Shown here piece after piece: positions 45,878 through 56,773 of a stretch of 64,000 nucleotides of DNA. How positions within the stretch are numbered: position 1 is the first letter of the stretch; every line of letters starts with the position of its first letter. The DNA comes from Takakia lepidozioides (taxonomy: Eukaryota > Streptophyta > Takakiopsida > Takakiales > Takakiaceae), in contig CM060731.1 of the NCBI GenBank assembly GCA_030704615.1, positions 23,312,001 through 23,376,000 of the forward strand, written 5' to 3'. A model generated the notes under the pieces. That model was given only the letters and a program-made list of their open reading frames with translations. It did no database searches and had not been told where the DNA came from. The position numbers and the translations under genes were made by a program.

Positions 45878-48814
45878 TCACCAGTAATCCCCACAAGAAC
45901 AAATCCCATCTTCAAAGTGGTGAAAGCGGTTAGCGTCCCGTACAACAATTGCTCGGCCAACAATCTTTGAGATGAATTTGGTGGAGGTGTGGCAGTCACC
46001 ACACACTCGAAGATTCTTGATGAGACGAAGAGGCATCCTAGGGGTCGTGCTGATCAGCCCAAAACCAATGGCCAGCTTCTCACTGTGGTGGCAAAGAGAA
46101 AATTCCTTTTCCTCCTCCCCCACATCATGCAATACAAAGCGCGTGTCAGGCACATACCCCGCCTCCTTCATCTGCCCAGACAATCTTCTCAGCTCAGCAT
46201 GGATTTCCTTAATTCTGGGATGCAACTTGTCATCTACAACGAAGGTGTGCACCCTGTTGCCAACCTCAATGCAGCAGCAACCTTGCTCCCTTCTAACCCC
46301 TCTGACCTCCATCATTTTTCTCACCTTTGCGGTATCATCCCACCTGCCAGCTGCAGCATAGATGTTTGATAGCAACACATAAGTTGCGGCATCCTGTTCA
46401 TCCCGCTTGAGGATACATGTTGCCGCACGTTCAGCCATCTCCACATTGCCATGGATTCTGCAGGCACCAAGCAAGGCCTTCCACACCACAACATCTGGAT
46501 TGATTGGCATTTTATTAATCAGGTCCACTGCCTCATCCAGTTGTCCCGCACGTCCAAGAAGGTCCACCATGCAGCCAAAGTGCTTTACTGTCGGAGTGAC
46601 ACCATGATCTTGACTCAGGGAATCAAAGTAGCGTCTTCCTTCATTCAGTAGGCCAGTGTGGCTGCATGCAGAGAGAACACATATAAAGGTGATAGTGTCC
46701 GGCTTCAAGCCGTTCTTTTGCATTCCTTCAAATAGTTGCAGGACTTCCCTATGACAACCATGCTGGGCATATCCTGCGATCATAGCGTTCCACGACACCA
46801 CATTTTGTTCAGCCATATTGTCAAATACTCCCTTTGCATCCTCAATGCACCCACATTTTGCGTACATGTCCACCAGGGCAGTGTCCAGAATCACATCTGG
46901 TACAATTCCAGCTTTGGCAATGTCACCATGCACCTCTTTGCCCTTTTCCAGGGCTGCCAGGCTTGCACACGCACTGCAAACGCACACAAACGTGATGTGG
47001 TCGGGCTTCACCCCTTCCCCCATCATTTGCTCATAGGAGTCCAAAGCCTCCATCCCGTGCCCATGCTGTGCATACCCTGCAAGCATCGCGTTCCACGACA
47101 CCACATCTCGTTCAGCCATATTGTTGAACACTCCTTTCGCATCCTCAATGCTCCCACATTTGGCATACATGTCCACGAGGGTATTGTTCAGAATCACATC
47201 TGGTACAATTGCACCTTTGATGATGTCATCATGGATCTCTTTGCCCTTTTCCAGGGCTGCCAGGCTCGCACACGCATTGCAAGCGCACACAAACGTTATG
47301 TGGTCGGGCTTCACCCCTTCACACATCATTTGCTCATAGGTCTCCAAAGCCTCCATCCCGCGCCCTTGCTGTACATATCCTGCAATCATCGCACTCCACG
47401 ACACCACATCTCGTTCAGCCATACTGTCGAACACTCCCTTTGCATCCTCGATGCACCCACATTTGGCATACATGTCCACCAGGACAGTGTTCAGAATGAC
47501 ATTTGGTACAATTCCAGATTTGATGATGTCACCATGGATCTCTTTGCCCTTTTGGAGGGCTGCCAGGCTTGCACAAGCATTGCAAACGGACACAAACGTG
47601 ATGTGGTTACACTTCACCCCTTCCCCCATCATTTGCTCATAGGTCTCCAAGGCCTCCATCCCGCGCCCCTGCTGTGCATATCCTGCCAGCATGGCGTTCC
47701 ATGACACCAAATCTCGTTCAGCCATATTGTTGAACACTCCCTTCGCATCCTCAATGCTCCCACATTTGGCATACATGTCCACCAGGGCAGTGTTCAGAAT
47801 GACATTTGGTACAATTCCAGCTTTGATGATGTCACCGTGCACCTCCTTGCCCTTTTCCAGGGCTGCCAGGCTTGCACACGCATTGCAAACACACACAAAA
47901 GTTATGTGGTTGGGCTTCACCCCTTCGCACATCATTTGCTCATAGGTCTCCAAAGCCTCCATCCCGCGCCCTTGCTGTGCATATCCTGCAATCATCGCAC
48001 TCCAGGACACCACATTTCGTTCAGCCATACTGTCGAACACTCCCTTTGCATCCTCGATGCACCCACATTTTGCATACATGTCCACGAGGGTATTGTTCAG
48101 AATGAGATCGGGTACAATTCCAGCTCTGACAATGTCACCATGGACCGCTTTCCCCTTTTCCAGAGCTCCCAGGCTTGCACACGCATTGCAAATGCACACA
48201 AACGTGATGTGGTTGGGCTTCACCCCTTCGCGCATCATTTGATCATAGGTCTCCAAAGCATTCCTACCACACCCATGCTTGGTAAATCCTGCCAACATTA
48301 TATTCCACGTGATCAAAGATCGTTGAGGCATTCTGTTGAACACTTGGTGAGCATCCATGATGCTCCCGCACTTAACATACATGTTGACAAGGGTGTTGAG
48401 TAGAAAAACATTTCGAGTGAATCCACTTTGGATAAGGTGAGTGTGCACCTGCTTTCCAGCTTCCAGACCTTTCATCTTGATGCACTTAAGCAAGAGACAG
48501 ACATACGTATCTGAATCTGCTGAAATGCCTCCTTGGTTTAAAGTCTGTAGAGCCTCTGTCAGTCTGCCTGCCTCACAAAGCATCTTCACATGCCCAGAAG
48601 TGCCAGAAGAGGCATTGTGGACTCCCTCTCTTGATCCTCTTTCAGAAGCTGTGGTCATTGTTGAGGTGCCTGATTTTATCAACTGTGCCGCTGCAGCTGC
48701 TGCCTTTAGTTGACCATCTACCCATGCAGGTTTCTTGTAGCTATTGATCCACAGGGAATCATAGGTAATCTTGTGCTTGAAATCTGGTCCTCTTGGATGA
48801 ATCTGGACCCACAC
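45878..48814 (-). CDS. PLS-class PPR-DYW RNA-editing factor with a PDF half-motif at its N-terminus
   Basis: PLS-DYW PPR proteins bind organellar transcripts and their DYW domain deaminates C to U. The single open frame is 978 codons. It starts within WVQIHPRGPDFKHKITYDSL, the second half of an OSB-type PDF motif ending KKPAWV. After an Ala-rich linker come about 18 PPR motifs (P-L-S triplets of 101 residues, most almost identical), E1/E2, and a DYW domain with HSEKLA (catalytic Glu), VCGDCH (zinc) and the terminus CSCGDYW before the stop. No lesion is seen. The true start lies upstream: no ATG opens the frame, and an AG acceptor (GGAGCAG) immediately precedes it, implying a spliced 5' exon in 48.9-50.8 kb. 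Closely related dead PPR copies lie inside the CACTA element at 16-20 kb. Confidence 0.92.
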   Translation of the reverse strand: MWVQIHPRGPDFKHKITYDSLWINSYKKPAWVDGQLKAAAAAAQLIKSGTSTMTTASERGSREGVHNASSGTSGHVKMLCEAGRLTEALQTLNQGGISADSDTYVCLLLKCIKMKGLEAGKQVHTHLIQSGFTRNVFLLNTLVNMYVKCGSIMDAHQVFNRMPQRSLITWNIMLAGFTKHGCGRNALETYDQMMREGVKPNHITFVCICNACASLGALEKGKAVHGDIVRAGIVPDLILNNTLVDMYAKCGCIEDAKGVFDSMAERNVVSWSAMIAGYAQQGRGMEALETYEQMMCEGVKPNHITFVCVCNACASLAALEKGKEVHGDIIKAGIVPNVILNTALVDMYAKCGSIEDAKGVFNNMAERDLVSWNAMLAGYAQQGRGMEALETYEQMMGEGVKCNHITFVSVCNACASLAALQKGKEIHGDIIKSGIVPNVILNTVLVDMYAKCGCIEDAKGVFDSMAERDVVSWSAMIAGYVQQGRGMEALETYEQMMCEGVKPDHITFVCACNACASLAALEKGKEIHDDIIKGAIVPDVILNNTLVDMYAKCGSIEDAKGVFNNMAERDVVSWNAMLAGYAQHGHGMEALDSYEQMMGEGVKPDHITFVCVCSACASLAALEKGKEVHGDIAKAGIVPDVILDTALVDMYAKCGCIEDAKGVFDNMAEQNVVSWNAMIAGYAQHGCHREVLQLFEGMQKNGLKPDTITFICVLSACSHTGLLNEGRRYFDSLSQDHGVTPTVKHFGCMVDLLGRAGQLDEAVDLINKMPINPDVVVWKALLGACRIHGNVEMAERAATCILKRDEQDAATYVLLSNIYAAAGRWDDTAKVRKMMEVRGVRREQGCCCIEVGNRVHTFVVDDKLHPRIKEIHAELRRLSGQMKEAGYVPDTRFVLHDVGEEEKEFSLCHHSEKLAIGFGLISTTPRMPLRLIKNLRVCGDCHTSTKFISKIVGRAIVVRDANRFHHFEDGICSCGDYW

Positions 48815-50830
48815 TCTATCCCTGCTCCTTCAGCTATCCATGCCTCTGTACGATTCATGGATTCATCCTTGCCTTGCTGCTAGCAGCTGACAATGACAGC
48901 CTAGATTTGTTCTAGGAAACACCCAACTCAGCTTATCACACTATTTCCTATGCTGAATTGCGTCTGCTACTCTCTGTAATCTAACAGGCATTCACCTTTT
49001 TGCCTCGGTTGTCCCACCATTGACTGGGGTCAGAAAAGTATTCATTCCACAGCTTCTCCTCATCTCTGTTAACTGCTTTTGGATACTTCCCTGTTGTCAC
49101 ATTGGCAGTATCATGTCAAAGTCACTCCAAACTAGATTCACTCAACCAGCAACTTGCAGAATCCTACATGGAAAGTTAGGGCCGATTCTGATAAGAGGGA
49201 AAAACAGGGTGAAATGTGTTGAAGAAGGTGCCTTGATTAGCAGTGCCTGATTTTGTCAATTGTGCCGCTGCTGCTGCGGCTTCCAGTTGACCATCTACCC
49301 ATGTAGGTTTCTTGTAGCCATCCTTCCACAGGGAATCATAGGTAATCTGGAGCTTGAAATCCGGCCCTCTTGGATGAATCTGGACCCACAATCTATACCT
49401 GCTCCTTCAGCTATCCATGCCTCTGCACAAATCATGCATACATCCTTGCCTTGCTGCTAGCAGCTGACAATGACAGCCTAGAATTGTTCCAGCAACACTC
49501 CAACCCTACTTATCACACTAGTTCCTATGCTGACTTGCGTCTGCTTCCAACAGGCATTCACCTTTTTGCCTCGATTGTTCCACCATTGACTAGGGTCGGA
49601 AACGTATTCATTCCAGAGCTTCTCCTCGTCTCTGTTATCTTTTTTTCGATACTTTCCTATTGCCACATTGGCAGTAACATGTCAAAATCACTCCAAAACC
49701 ACCATAGATCAACCAACGAGCTAACTTGCAGAATTCAACATGAAAATTTAGGGACTCTGATAACAGGGAAAAACAGGCTGAAATGTGTTGAAGAAGGTGC
49801 CTTCATTAGCAGTGCCTTGTTCTATCAATTGTGCTGCTGCCGCTGCTGTTTCTAGTTGACCACCTACCCATGCAGATTTCTTGTAGCTATTGATCCACAG
49901 GGAATCAGAAGTAATCTTGTGTTTGAAATCCGGCCCTCTTGGATGAATCTGGACCTCTATCCCTGGTCCTTCAGCTATCCCTGCCTGTGTACAAATCATG
50001 AATACATCCTCAGCCTTGTTGCTAGCAGCGGACACTGACGGCGTTAAGTTCTTCCAGCAAACACCCCAACCCTACTTATTACAGTAGTTCCAATTCTGAA
50101 TTGCATCTGCTTCTCTCTGTAGTCCAACAGGCACACACCATTGTCCCACCATTGACTTGGGGTCGGAAAAGTGTTCATTCCAAACCTGCTGCCACATCGG
50201 CAGTAACTTGTCAAAGTCACTCCAAACCACCACAGATCCACCCAACGAGGTAACTTACAGAATTCAATATGTATCTCAGGGCCGAGTCGGATGAGAGGGC
50301 AAAACAGGCTGAAATAAGTTGGAGAAGAAGGTGCCGCTCACCACATTGTCCTTGACCTTGTGTCATGACCCATGGAGGATTTAACCGACCATCAACCCAA
50401 AAGGACCTCTTGTGTGTGCTGCTTGTGTCTGTAGTCCGGTAATGTCGGATTGGTCTGTGAGAACCACCACGGTGCAGCTGAGCAGGCAGAGAAACACGGC
50501 CTGCTAAGACCAAGCTGACTCTCCCAAGAACCTTGTAAACATCAGGAAGAATACCAAATCATGGTACTAACAGGAGCCAAGAGCCCACATTTGCAGGATG
50601 GACAAACTTCTTCACATCGTACATTAAGAAAAAGCCACACCTTGCGATTGCGTTTGTCCCACCATCGTGAAGGATCGTTAAAAAACTCATGCCAGCTCTG
50701 CTCCGTGCTCCAAGGTAGAGGTTTGTGCTCCAAAATCCGACAGCATCAACATTTTGACAAGGTCCTTTACTGAGGGGTGCTAGTGAGCTTTCAACAACAT
50801 TCATGCAGATTGTTTTGGGCTCCATTGGGC
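48815..50830 (-). other. Tandem OSB-type PDF-motif leader repeats upstream of the PPR-DYW gene
   Basis: PDF motifs of about 50 residues are the nucleic-acid-binding units of plant organellar single-stranded DNA-binding (OSB) proteins. Here unit pieces recur on the minus strand. First halves ([W]NEYxSDPSQWWxNRxxKVN) lie near 49060-48985 and 49625-49555, with a weaker one near 50190-50150 and HEFFNDPSRWWDKRNRK near 50690-50640. Second halves (HPRGPDFKxxITYDSLW..YKKPxWV) lie near 49385-49290 and 49955-49850, with a degenerate one near 50410-50370. The repeat period is about 600 bp. A donor (AAG/GTGAAT) follows the first half in the two best copies. I could not assemble a full phased transcript, so whether this is one multi-exon gene leading into the PPR frame or partly dead tandem copies is open. 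Confidence 0.65.
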
Positions 50831-52448
50831 TCTACACGATGAGGAACAAGGAACATGTCCAGACTTACACAGATGCTAACCCAGCTTATGTTTGCAGTCT
50901 GGAGATTGTATAGTGGTCTCTGAAAACGACCAGGGAGGAAGGCGCTAAAGAGTCTTTTACCCTGGGTCTTGCCAATTAACCCTTAAACGACGATGCTACC
51001 CATTTCGGGTCGCGACATTTTCCATCCCCGGCATAGGTTCCGTGGATGCAATCGGATGAAGGCAGAAATCAGGTTGTAGAGAGAAAAGCGCCCGTGCTGA
51101 TGTCGGAAGTCAGATAAGTAATCTTCTACCGGTCTGTGAAAACACTAGTGTACAGCTGAGCACCGATACCTTTAGCCACAGCCTCCCCCGGACCGGCCTA
51201 CCACCACCGAAGCTTGGTAATAAGTTTCAAATAACAGGTCACAACTACAAGCAAACAAACTTCAATTCTACCTAAACTGATCCAACAATACAAACAACCT
51301 GCAAAGCTGTGACAGAAATGTGTCTTATTTGTCATTAATCAAAAGCAGTTGGACACATCATGGTCCATCATACCAGCTTCACTCAGAGAGACACCGATAC
51401 CCTGCATATCCAAGAAGTCGAAGGAGGACAAGGGTGTCCATTGTCCATTCCACTCAAGCATATGACCAAGAAATGAAATTCAACCAAAATACCCGTAGAT
51501 TTGGCTACGACAATGGAAGGGACAAGGGACCCACAAAATTTCGTAAAGACTTCACATACCTTTCTTCGGTGTCCCTTGAGGAGGCCGCATAGCCCATAAC
51601 GAATACCCGGCTTTGTCCGTCCCCGCTTCACAGTTCGAGCCATGTATCTGCTGCGATGGCAGACCTTCCGTCCAAGGAAAAGACGGCCTGGGTATGGCCT
51701 CTCCATCCCCGTCCTGTTAGCAACTAATTCTACCTGCCATCGTCCGTTACTGTTGAACCCTTCGTGTCACTTGCTACAGTTGTTGCATCCATCCCTACGA
51801 TCTGGTCGTATGTATACATGGGTCCGATCCACGTGATCTTTCTTTGCGAAGATATTATTCATTCTTCTCATGGAACGATTGAGTGACGGGATATCCAAAT
51901 TCCCTTCTGTCGAAATGCATTCCACGAATGCCCAAGAGATGCGGGGATACATTGGTAACGGTGTCCACGACGTCGTGCATCGTGTCATGCATCACCTGCA
52001 CTTTCTCTCTCTCTCTTCTTGGCCTTTACTTTCTTTTTTTCCTTTTCCCTCCGTATGAGTGCTGAGCTACCACAGCTTTCTACTGCTTCTCTCCTCTTCC
52101 CCTTCTGGCCGAGGCTGCTGAACCCAATTCCAACGTAATGCTGGTTCAGAAGAAACTCCAATTTCTAAACAAACTAATGTGGTTTCTTTTATCGCTTCTC
52201 ATTTGTCGGGGGCACTGGGATGCAACTATTTGATTGTCTGCTAAGTAAGATCGAGCTACCAAGCACCAGCTGCCATGCTCGTCCTCATGATCAAGGTTGA
52301 TCCGTGGAAGATCGTGTAATGTAGGTGCTTGGTAGGGAGAGAGAGAGAAAGAAATCTTGCTCTTCTGGCTAGATCCCAGTCCTGTTTTCTAACTTTGTTC
52401 TACAAAACGCTTGTCTTAGCCCTTCAGATATTCATAACATCTGAGCTC
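50831..52448. repeat. GT61 5' flank and inverted-duplication arm
   Basis: 51050-52110 matches the reverse complement of 35530-34560. The segment carries the same unidentified conserved frame on the minus strand (NVSPHLLGIRGMHFD, about 51850-52010). A (GA)n run at 52338-52352 precedes the GT61 start. 50831-51050 shows nothing recognisable. Confidence 0.7.
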
Positions 52449-54538
52449 ATGGCCAGGTTTGAAATGAGTAAGCTTCAGAGCTGGGATTCGATAGCATATT
52501 TCCTGCACAAGAGTTTTGTTGGACGAAAGACAGAAAAGGCGTACATGACATATGTGGCCCTGCTGATAGCTGTTCTCGTACTCTTTCAGTTTTTGGGTAA
52601 CGGGAAAAGCTGGGAAGGGTTTGGAGGATCCAAGCCCCATCGTGGAAGTAGTGCACGAACGCTCAACAGTGCAGAATTACTCCAATCAAACTCGGCAGCC
52701 CACTGGAAACAATCATTTAAAGGTCAGCTCCCGGTGACAGTATCTGTATGGATAGTTCATGCATAATGCAAAAGAATCCCAGAATTCTTGTTACATCCCT
52801 CCGTGCTCGGAAGCTCAAGATTTGTTGAATTGCTGTTGGTGGTGCAGGGCGTGCTCAACTGCTTCCGGGGGCCAACTCAAGAATTGCGAAGAAGAAGAAG
52901 GTCGCTACAGTGCAGAAGAGTATGACAATAGCTGCCGCATGCATAGGATCCAAAAAGGTAGCGGCTTCTTACGGTGCCGACGATGTTGACATCAAGAAAG
53001 TTAGGACAGAATGCTTCGACAGGGCCTTGGAGCAAGAGGAACGCGATGACTCAGATCAGGATACAACACATGGGGGTCAGAATGATCAGGAGGTAGGCCA
53101 GGGGCATAATCAACCTGGTAATGAATCTGTGCCAACTGAGACAATTGTTCTAAAGAAGGAGGTGGAAGTTGCTAACAGTTTCCTACCCCTCAAGAATCTT
53201 AGTGAGCCGGCACTGACCGACAAGGACACAAACTGGTTCATGAGCTCACTTCGCGGCATGCGTGAAGATAGGTTCGCAGAATCCTTCGACTTTCCCTCTA
53301 AGCAGTCAGAGGGAAGGCTTCTGTGTGTGCAAGGGACGGACACCCACGATGGCACAAAAAACAGGTACGGATTTTCTGATAAAGCGCATTTGCCTCCTGG
53401 GTCTACCCTCCTATCGGGCGTGACTTTGATTGCTGACAACTACTGGGACTACCAAAACCCTTGGCACAGCATGTCAGCCTTGCTAAACTTTGCTGCCTGG
53501 CGGACAGCGAATGAGTGCGTGAGGCCTGAACGTGTCGTTCTCTATCATTGGGGGGAGCTTGTTACAGGCATGGGATCCTGGATCACCAATGTGTTGCATG
53601 CAGCTCTGGGCAGGCACTTGGAGCCAGATCCTCTCACCTACGGAGACGGGCCAGTCTGTTTTGAGCGGGCGATTCTGCACCGCAGGGGGTTGGGAGGGAT
53701 ATCCCCACGGAACATGAATGACCTCTTTTCCGTCGTCCGTTGCAAAGTTCGCAAGTTTTGTGGGATCGCAGCAGGCAATGGCAATATCGCGTCCACAGTG
53801 AAAGGACAGTCAGTAGAAGTCACACTAGTTTCAAGATCAGGGGCAAGAGCTTTTTCCAATGCGTCGGCGGTAGCTGCCGTGGTGGAGGCTGAGTGTGAGA
53901 AGGTCCAAGGATGCCGTGCGCGAGTTCTCAATATTGGAGATCTCAGCTTTTGTGAACAGGTAAATCTACTGCTGAAGTACACATTTGGGTAGTTTTTCAA
54001 GGAGGGCAAGATGGGGGGATCAAAGCATTGATTTGCTTCAGTCAGGAACTAGCTCCATCCTGCATCACTCTCTCTAGAGATCTATCATCAAACTAATACG
54101 AACTGCATTGATGGAATGCAGGTGGGGTTAATGAGCAGCACTGATGTGCTGATAACTGCACACGGAGCGCAATTGACCAACATGATGTTCATGTCACCTG
54201 GAGGGGGCGTTATGGAAATGTATCCCAAAGGCTGGGAAGAGTTTGCTGGCGTGGGGCAATATATTTACAAATGGCTAGCCGACTGGACCCACATTGTTCA
54301 TGAAGGCGCCTGGCGTGATACAGAAGGACCCGTCTGCCCTTACCCATCCACTGAAGTATTGAAATGCTTGTTGTTCCACAAGGATATGGAAGTGGGCTTG
54401 AATGCTACTCATCTAGCTCAATGGACAGGAGAAGTTCTGCAGAGATTTCTGAAGAGAAAGGCTGAATTCCAACAGAAAGGAGTGAGCGGTGATGAATACC
54501 ACACTTGCCCTTGCGATAAGACAAATTCCTCAAGTTAG
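52449..54538 (+). CDS. GT61-family glycosyltransferase, type II membrane protein
   Basis: GT61 (DUF563) enzymes act in the Golgi, adding xylose or arabinose to N-glycans or xylan. Three exons are proposed: 52449-52722, 52848-53959 and 54122-54538, with GT-AG borders. They total 1803 nt, or 600 residues. A short cytoplasmic tail (MARFEMSKLQSW) is followed by a membrane anchor at about residues 33-50 (TYVALLIAVLVLFQFLG), then a low-complexity stem. The catalytic part includes LIADNYWDYQNPWH.., PERVVLYHWGEL, GPVCFERAI and LHRRGLGG. Exon 3 carries the hallmark STDVLITAHGAQLTNMMFM and GGGVMEMYPKGW. The intron 1 donor (G/GTCAGC) is weaker than the others but preserves phase. The substrate cannot be told. 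The 5' half is duplicated inverted at 33.8-34.5 kb. No lesion is visible. Confidence 0.92.
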
Positions 54539-54540
54539 TG

Positions 54541-54940
54541 CTTGTGGTGAATCCCTGTGTAGAGAAAAGGGTCAAGCAAATTAGAACATAGAGCATAGGA
54601 TAAATAGAGGATAAACATTCTTTGGACCAAACCAACACATCTGTATGCTCGGCTGCAGCAGCCATGGCTGTTACTTTTGCAAATGATGTCCAAATAAAAG
54701 TGAAGACTTGATAGAGGGCATTTCATCTTGTTTGTAAGTGTGTGATATCAAATGTTTTCAAATGTTTGCTAAGCCCTCGAGAGATCCATCATTACTGACT
54801 TACCAAGTTCCTTGCCTCTCAGAGATCAAATAGATTACAATGCACTGTTATATTTTATAGCACAATTTCAAACACAATTGGGAATCTACAGCCTAGGAAC
54901 AAAAACTGATCCATCCTCAATTCATGAGCGCTACACTAGA
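54541..54940. other. Shared 3' spacer between the GT61 gene and the partial GDSL copy
   Basis: The gene ends converge here. From about 54855 to 54940 the sequence matches the reverse complement of 33605-33690, the 3' flank of the intact GDSL gene. Confidence 0.6.
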
Positions 54941-54967
54941 TCACATTCCTTTGGCAAAATATTCCCC
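54941..54967 (-). CDS. C-terminal end of a second GDSL esterase, cut by the assembly gap
   Basis: The last 27 bases before the gap encode GEYFAKGM and a stop on the minus strand, against GEYFGKGM and a stop in the intact GDSL gene. The 3' flank also matches. The rest of this copy must lie in or beyond the gap. Whether it is intact is unknown. Confidence 0.8.
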   Translation of the reverse strand, partial: GEYFAKGM

Positions 54968-55467
54968 NNNNNNNNNNNNNNNNNNNNNNNNNNNNNNNNN
55001 NNNNNNNNNNNNNNNNNNNNNNNNNNNNNNNNNNNNNNNNNNNNNNNNNNNNNNNNNNNNNNNNNNNNNNNNNNNNNNNNNNNNNNNNNNNNNNNNNNNN
55101 NNNNNNNNNNNNNNNNNNNNNNNNNNNNNNNNNNNNNNNNNNNNNNNNNNNNNNNNNNNNNNNNNNNNNNNNNNNNNNNNNNNNNNNNNNNNNNNNNNNN
55201 NNNNNNNNNNNNNNNNNNNNNNNNNNNNNNNNNNNNNNNNNNNNNNNNNNNNNNNNNNNNNNNNNNNNNNNNNNNNNNNNNNNNNNNNNNNNNNNNNNNN
55301 NNNNNNNNNNNNNNNNNNNNNNNNNNNNNNNNNNNNNNNNNNNNNNNNNNNNNNNNNNNNNNNNNNNNNNNNNNNNNNNNNNNNNNNNNNNNNNNNNNNN
55401 NNNNNNNNNNNNNNNNNNNNNNNNNNNNNNNNNNNNNNNNNNNNNNNNNNNNNNNNNNNNNNNNNNN
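54968..55467. other. Assembly gap of exactly 500 N
   Basis: A round 500-N run is normally a placeholder of unknown size. It falls inside the second GDSL copy on the left and meets a tandem repeat on the right. Confidence 0.99.
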
Positions 55468-55479
55468 AGAGGTATAGAA

Positions 55480-56480
55480 AACATGGAATGGTCATTGTGA
55501 AAGTTACCGAGGTTTTCTTATTGAAGAAGAGGTGAAATAAAAGGCTGGGTGAGTCATCATGAATCTTACTGATGGATTCTTGCATGAACAAGAGGCAAGA
55601 AAAGTTTGGATGCTCATTGTCAAGCTATCTGACGTTTCCAGTATTTCATCCATGGTGGATGAATGATGGATGGATGAAATATTGAAGGAGAGGATTAAAA
55701 TAATGAGGATGGGCAAGAACAGGCCCCAAAATATGACCACTCATTGTGAAACAGGCAATGGTTTTTTTATAATGTAGATGAGGTGAAAATTTGACCGATG
55801 ACCATCTTCAAGCTTATTTAGGCTTTGTTTGTGAAGAAGAGGTGAAAAAAAAGTTGAACTCTATCATTGTCAAACTTCTTCAGGTTTCTATTATAGAAGA
55901 AGAGGTGAAAAAAAAACCAGATGGTCATCATGAATGCTTATTTAGGGAATAAATTAGGGATTGTTTGTGAAGAAGAGGTGAAAAAAAAACTTGAGCTCTA
56001 CCATTGTCAAACTTCTTAAGGTTTCTGTTATTGAAGAAGAGGTGAAAAAAAACCAGATGGTCATCATGAATGCTTATTTAGGGTTTCTTTGTGAAGAAGA
56101 GGTGAAAAAAATTGAGCTCTATCATTGTCAATCTTGTTCAGGTTTCTGTTGATGAAAAAAAGGTGAAAAAAAAATCAGATGGTCATCATGAATAAATTAG
56201 GGATTGTTTGTGAAGAAGAGGTGAAAAAAAAACTTGAGCTCTATCATTGTCAAACTTCTTCAAGTTTCTGTTATTGAAGAAGAGGTGAAAAAAAAATCAT
56301 ATGGTCATCATGAATGCTTATTTAGGGTTTGCTCGTATAGAGGGCGTGGAAAACAAATGAGCTGTCATTGTGAAACTTGTTCAGGTGCCTGTTATTCCAG
56401 ATGAAGTCGAAAAAAAAACAGATAGTCATCATGAAGCTCATTTACGCAATGCTTCTGTAGAGGCCGTCAAAAAATAAAAT
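55480..56480. repeat. Tandem repeat of about 60-65 bp units in alternating A/B dimers
   Basis: Units end in GAAGAAGAGGTGAAAAAAAA (about 55833, 55898, 55971, 56034, 56094, 56212, 56276). Type A continues with CCAGATGGTCATCATGAATG and a TTATTTAGGG part. Type B continues with TTGAGCTCTATCATTGTCAA and TTCAGGTTTCTGTTATT. A and B alternate, giving a dimer of about 125 bp. Outer units are more diverged. It is non-coding. Confidence 0.88.
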
Positions 56481-56773
56481 GAGCTTTCATATTGACACTT
56501 GTCCATGTTTGGCAAGCCCGCGAACAAAACAAAGTTTTTTTTTTTTTTTTTTTGGTTTTGGTTTTTGCCCGATGAAATATTGGGGTGGGGGGCAGGAGTG
56601 GTGTGCGTTGACGTACTCAATTTTAGAGACAGGTTAACCAAACCCGATGAAAAAATAAACGACCTTTCAAAACGAGATATCGTCTGCTTGTCCAGTTTTA
56701 AGAGCTGTGTATACATGTTCTACCAACAAGGCAGCCCTTTCCGACATTGCGAAAAATCGCAACATATGCAACA
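56481..56773. other. Spacer with a poly(T) tract
   Basis: A run of about 20 T at 56534-56554 is followed by TTTTGGTTTTTG. No gene is recognised. Confidence 0.4.

Noticed and set aside
46736-47704. Long open frame (322 codons) on the plus strand opposite the PPR-DYW gene
   Set aside because: It is the antisense shadow of the near-identical PPR triplets and repeats with the same 303-bp period. It has no start context or family.
54812-55591. Several open frames of 180-220 codons around 55 kb
   Set aside because: They run through the N gap and consist mostly of unknown residues.
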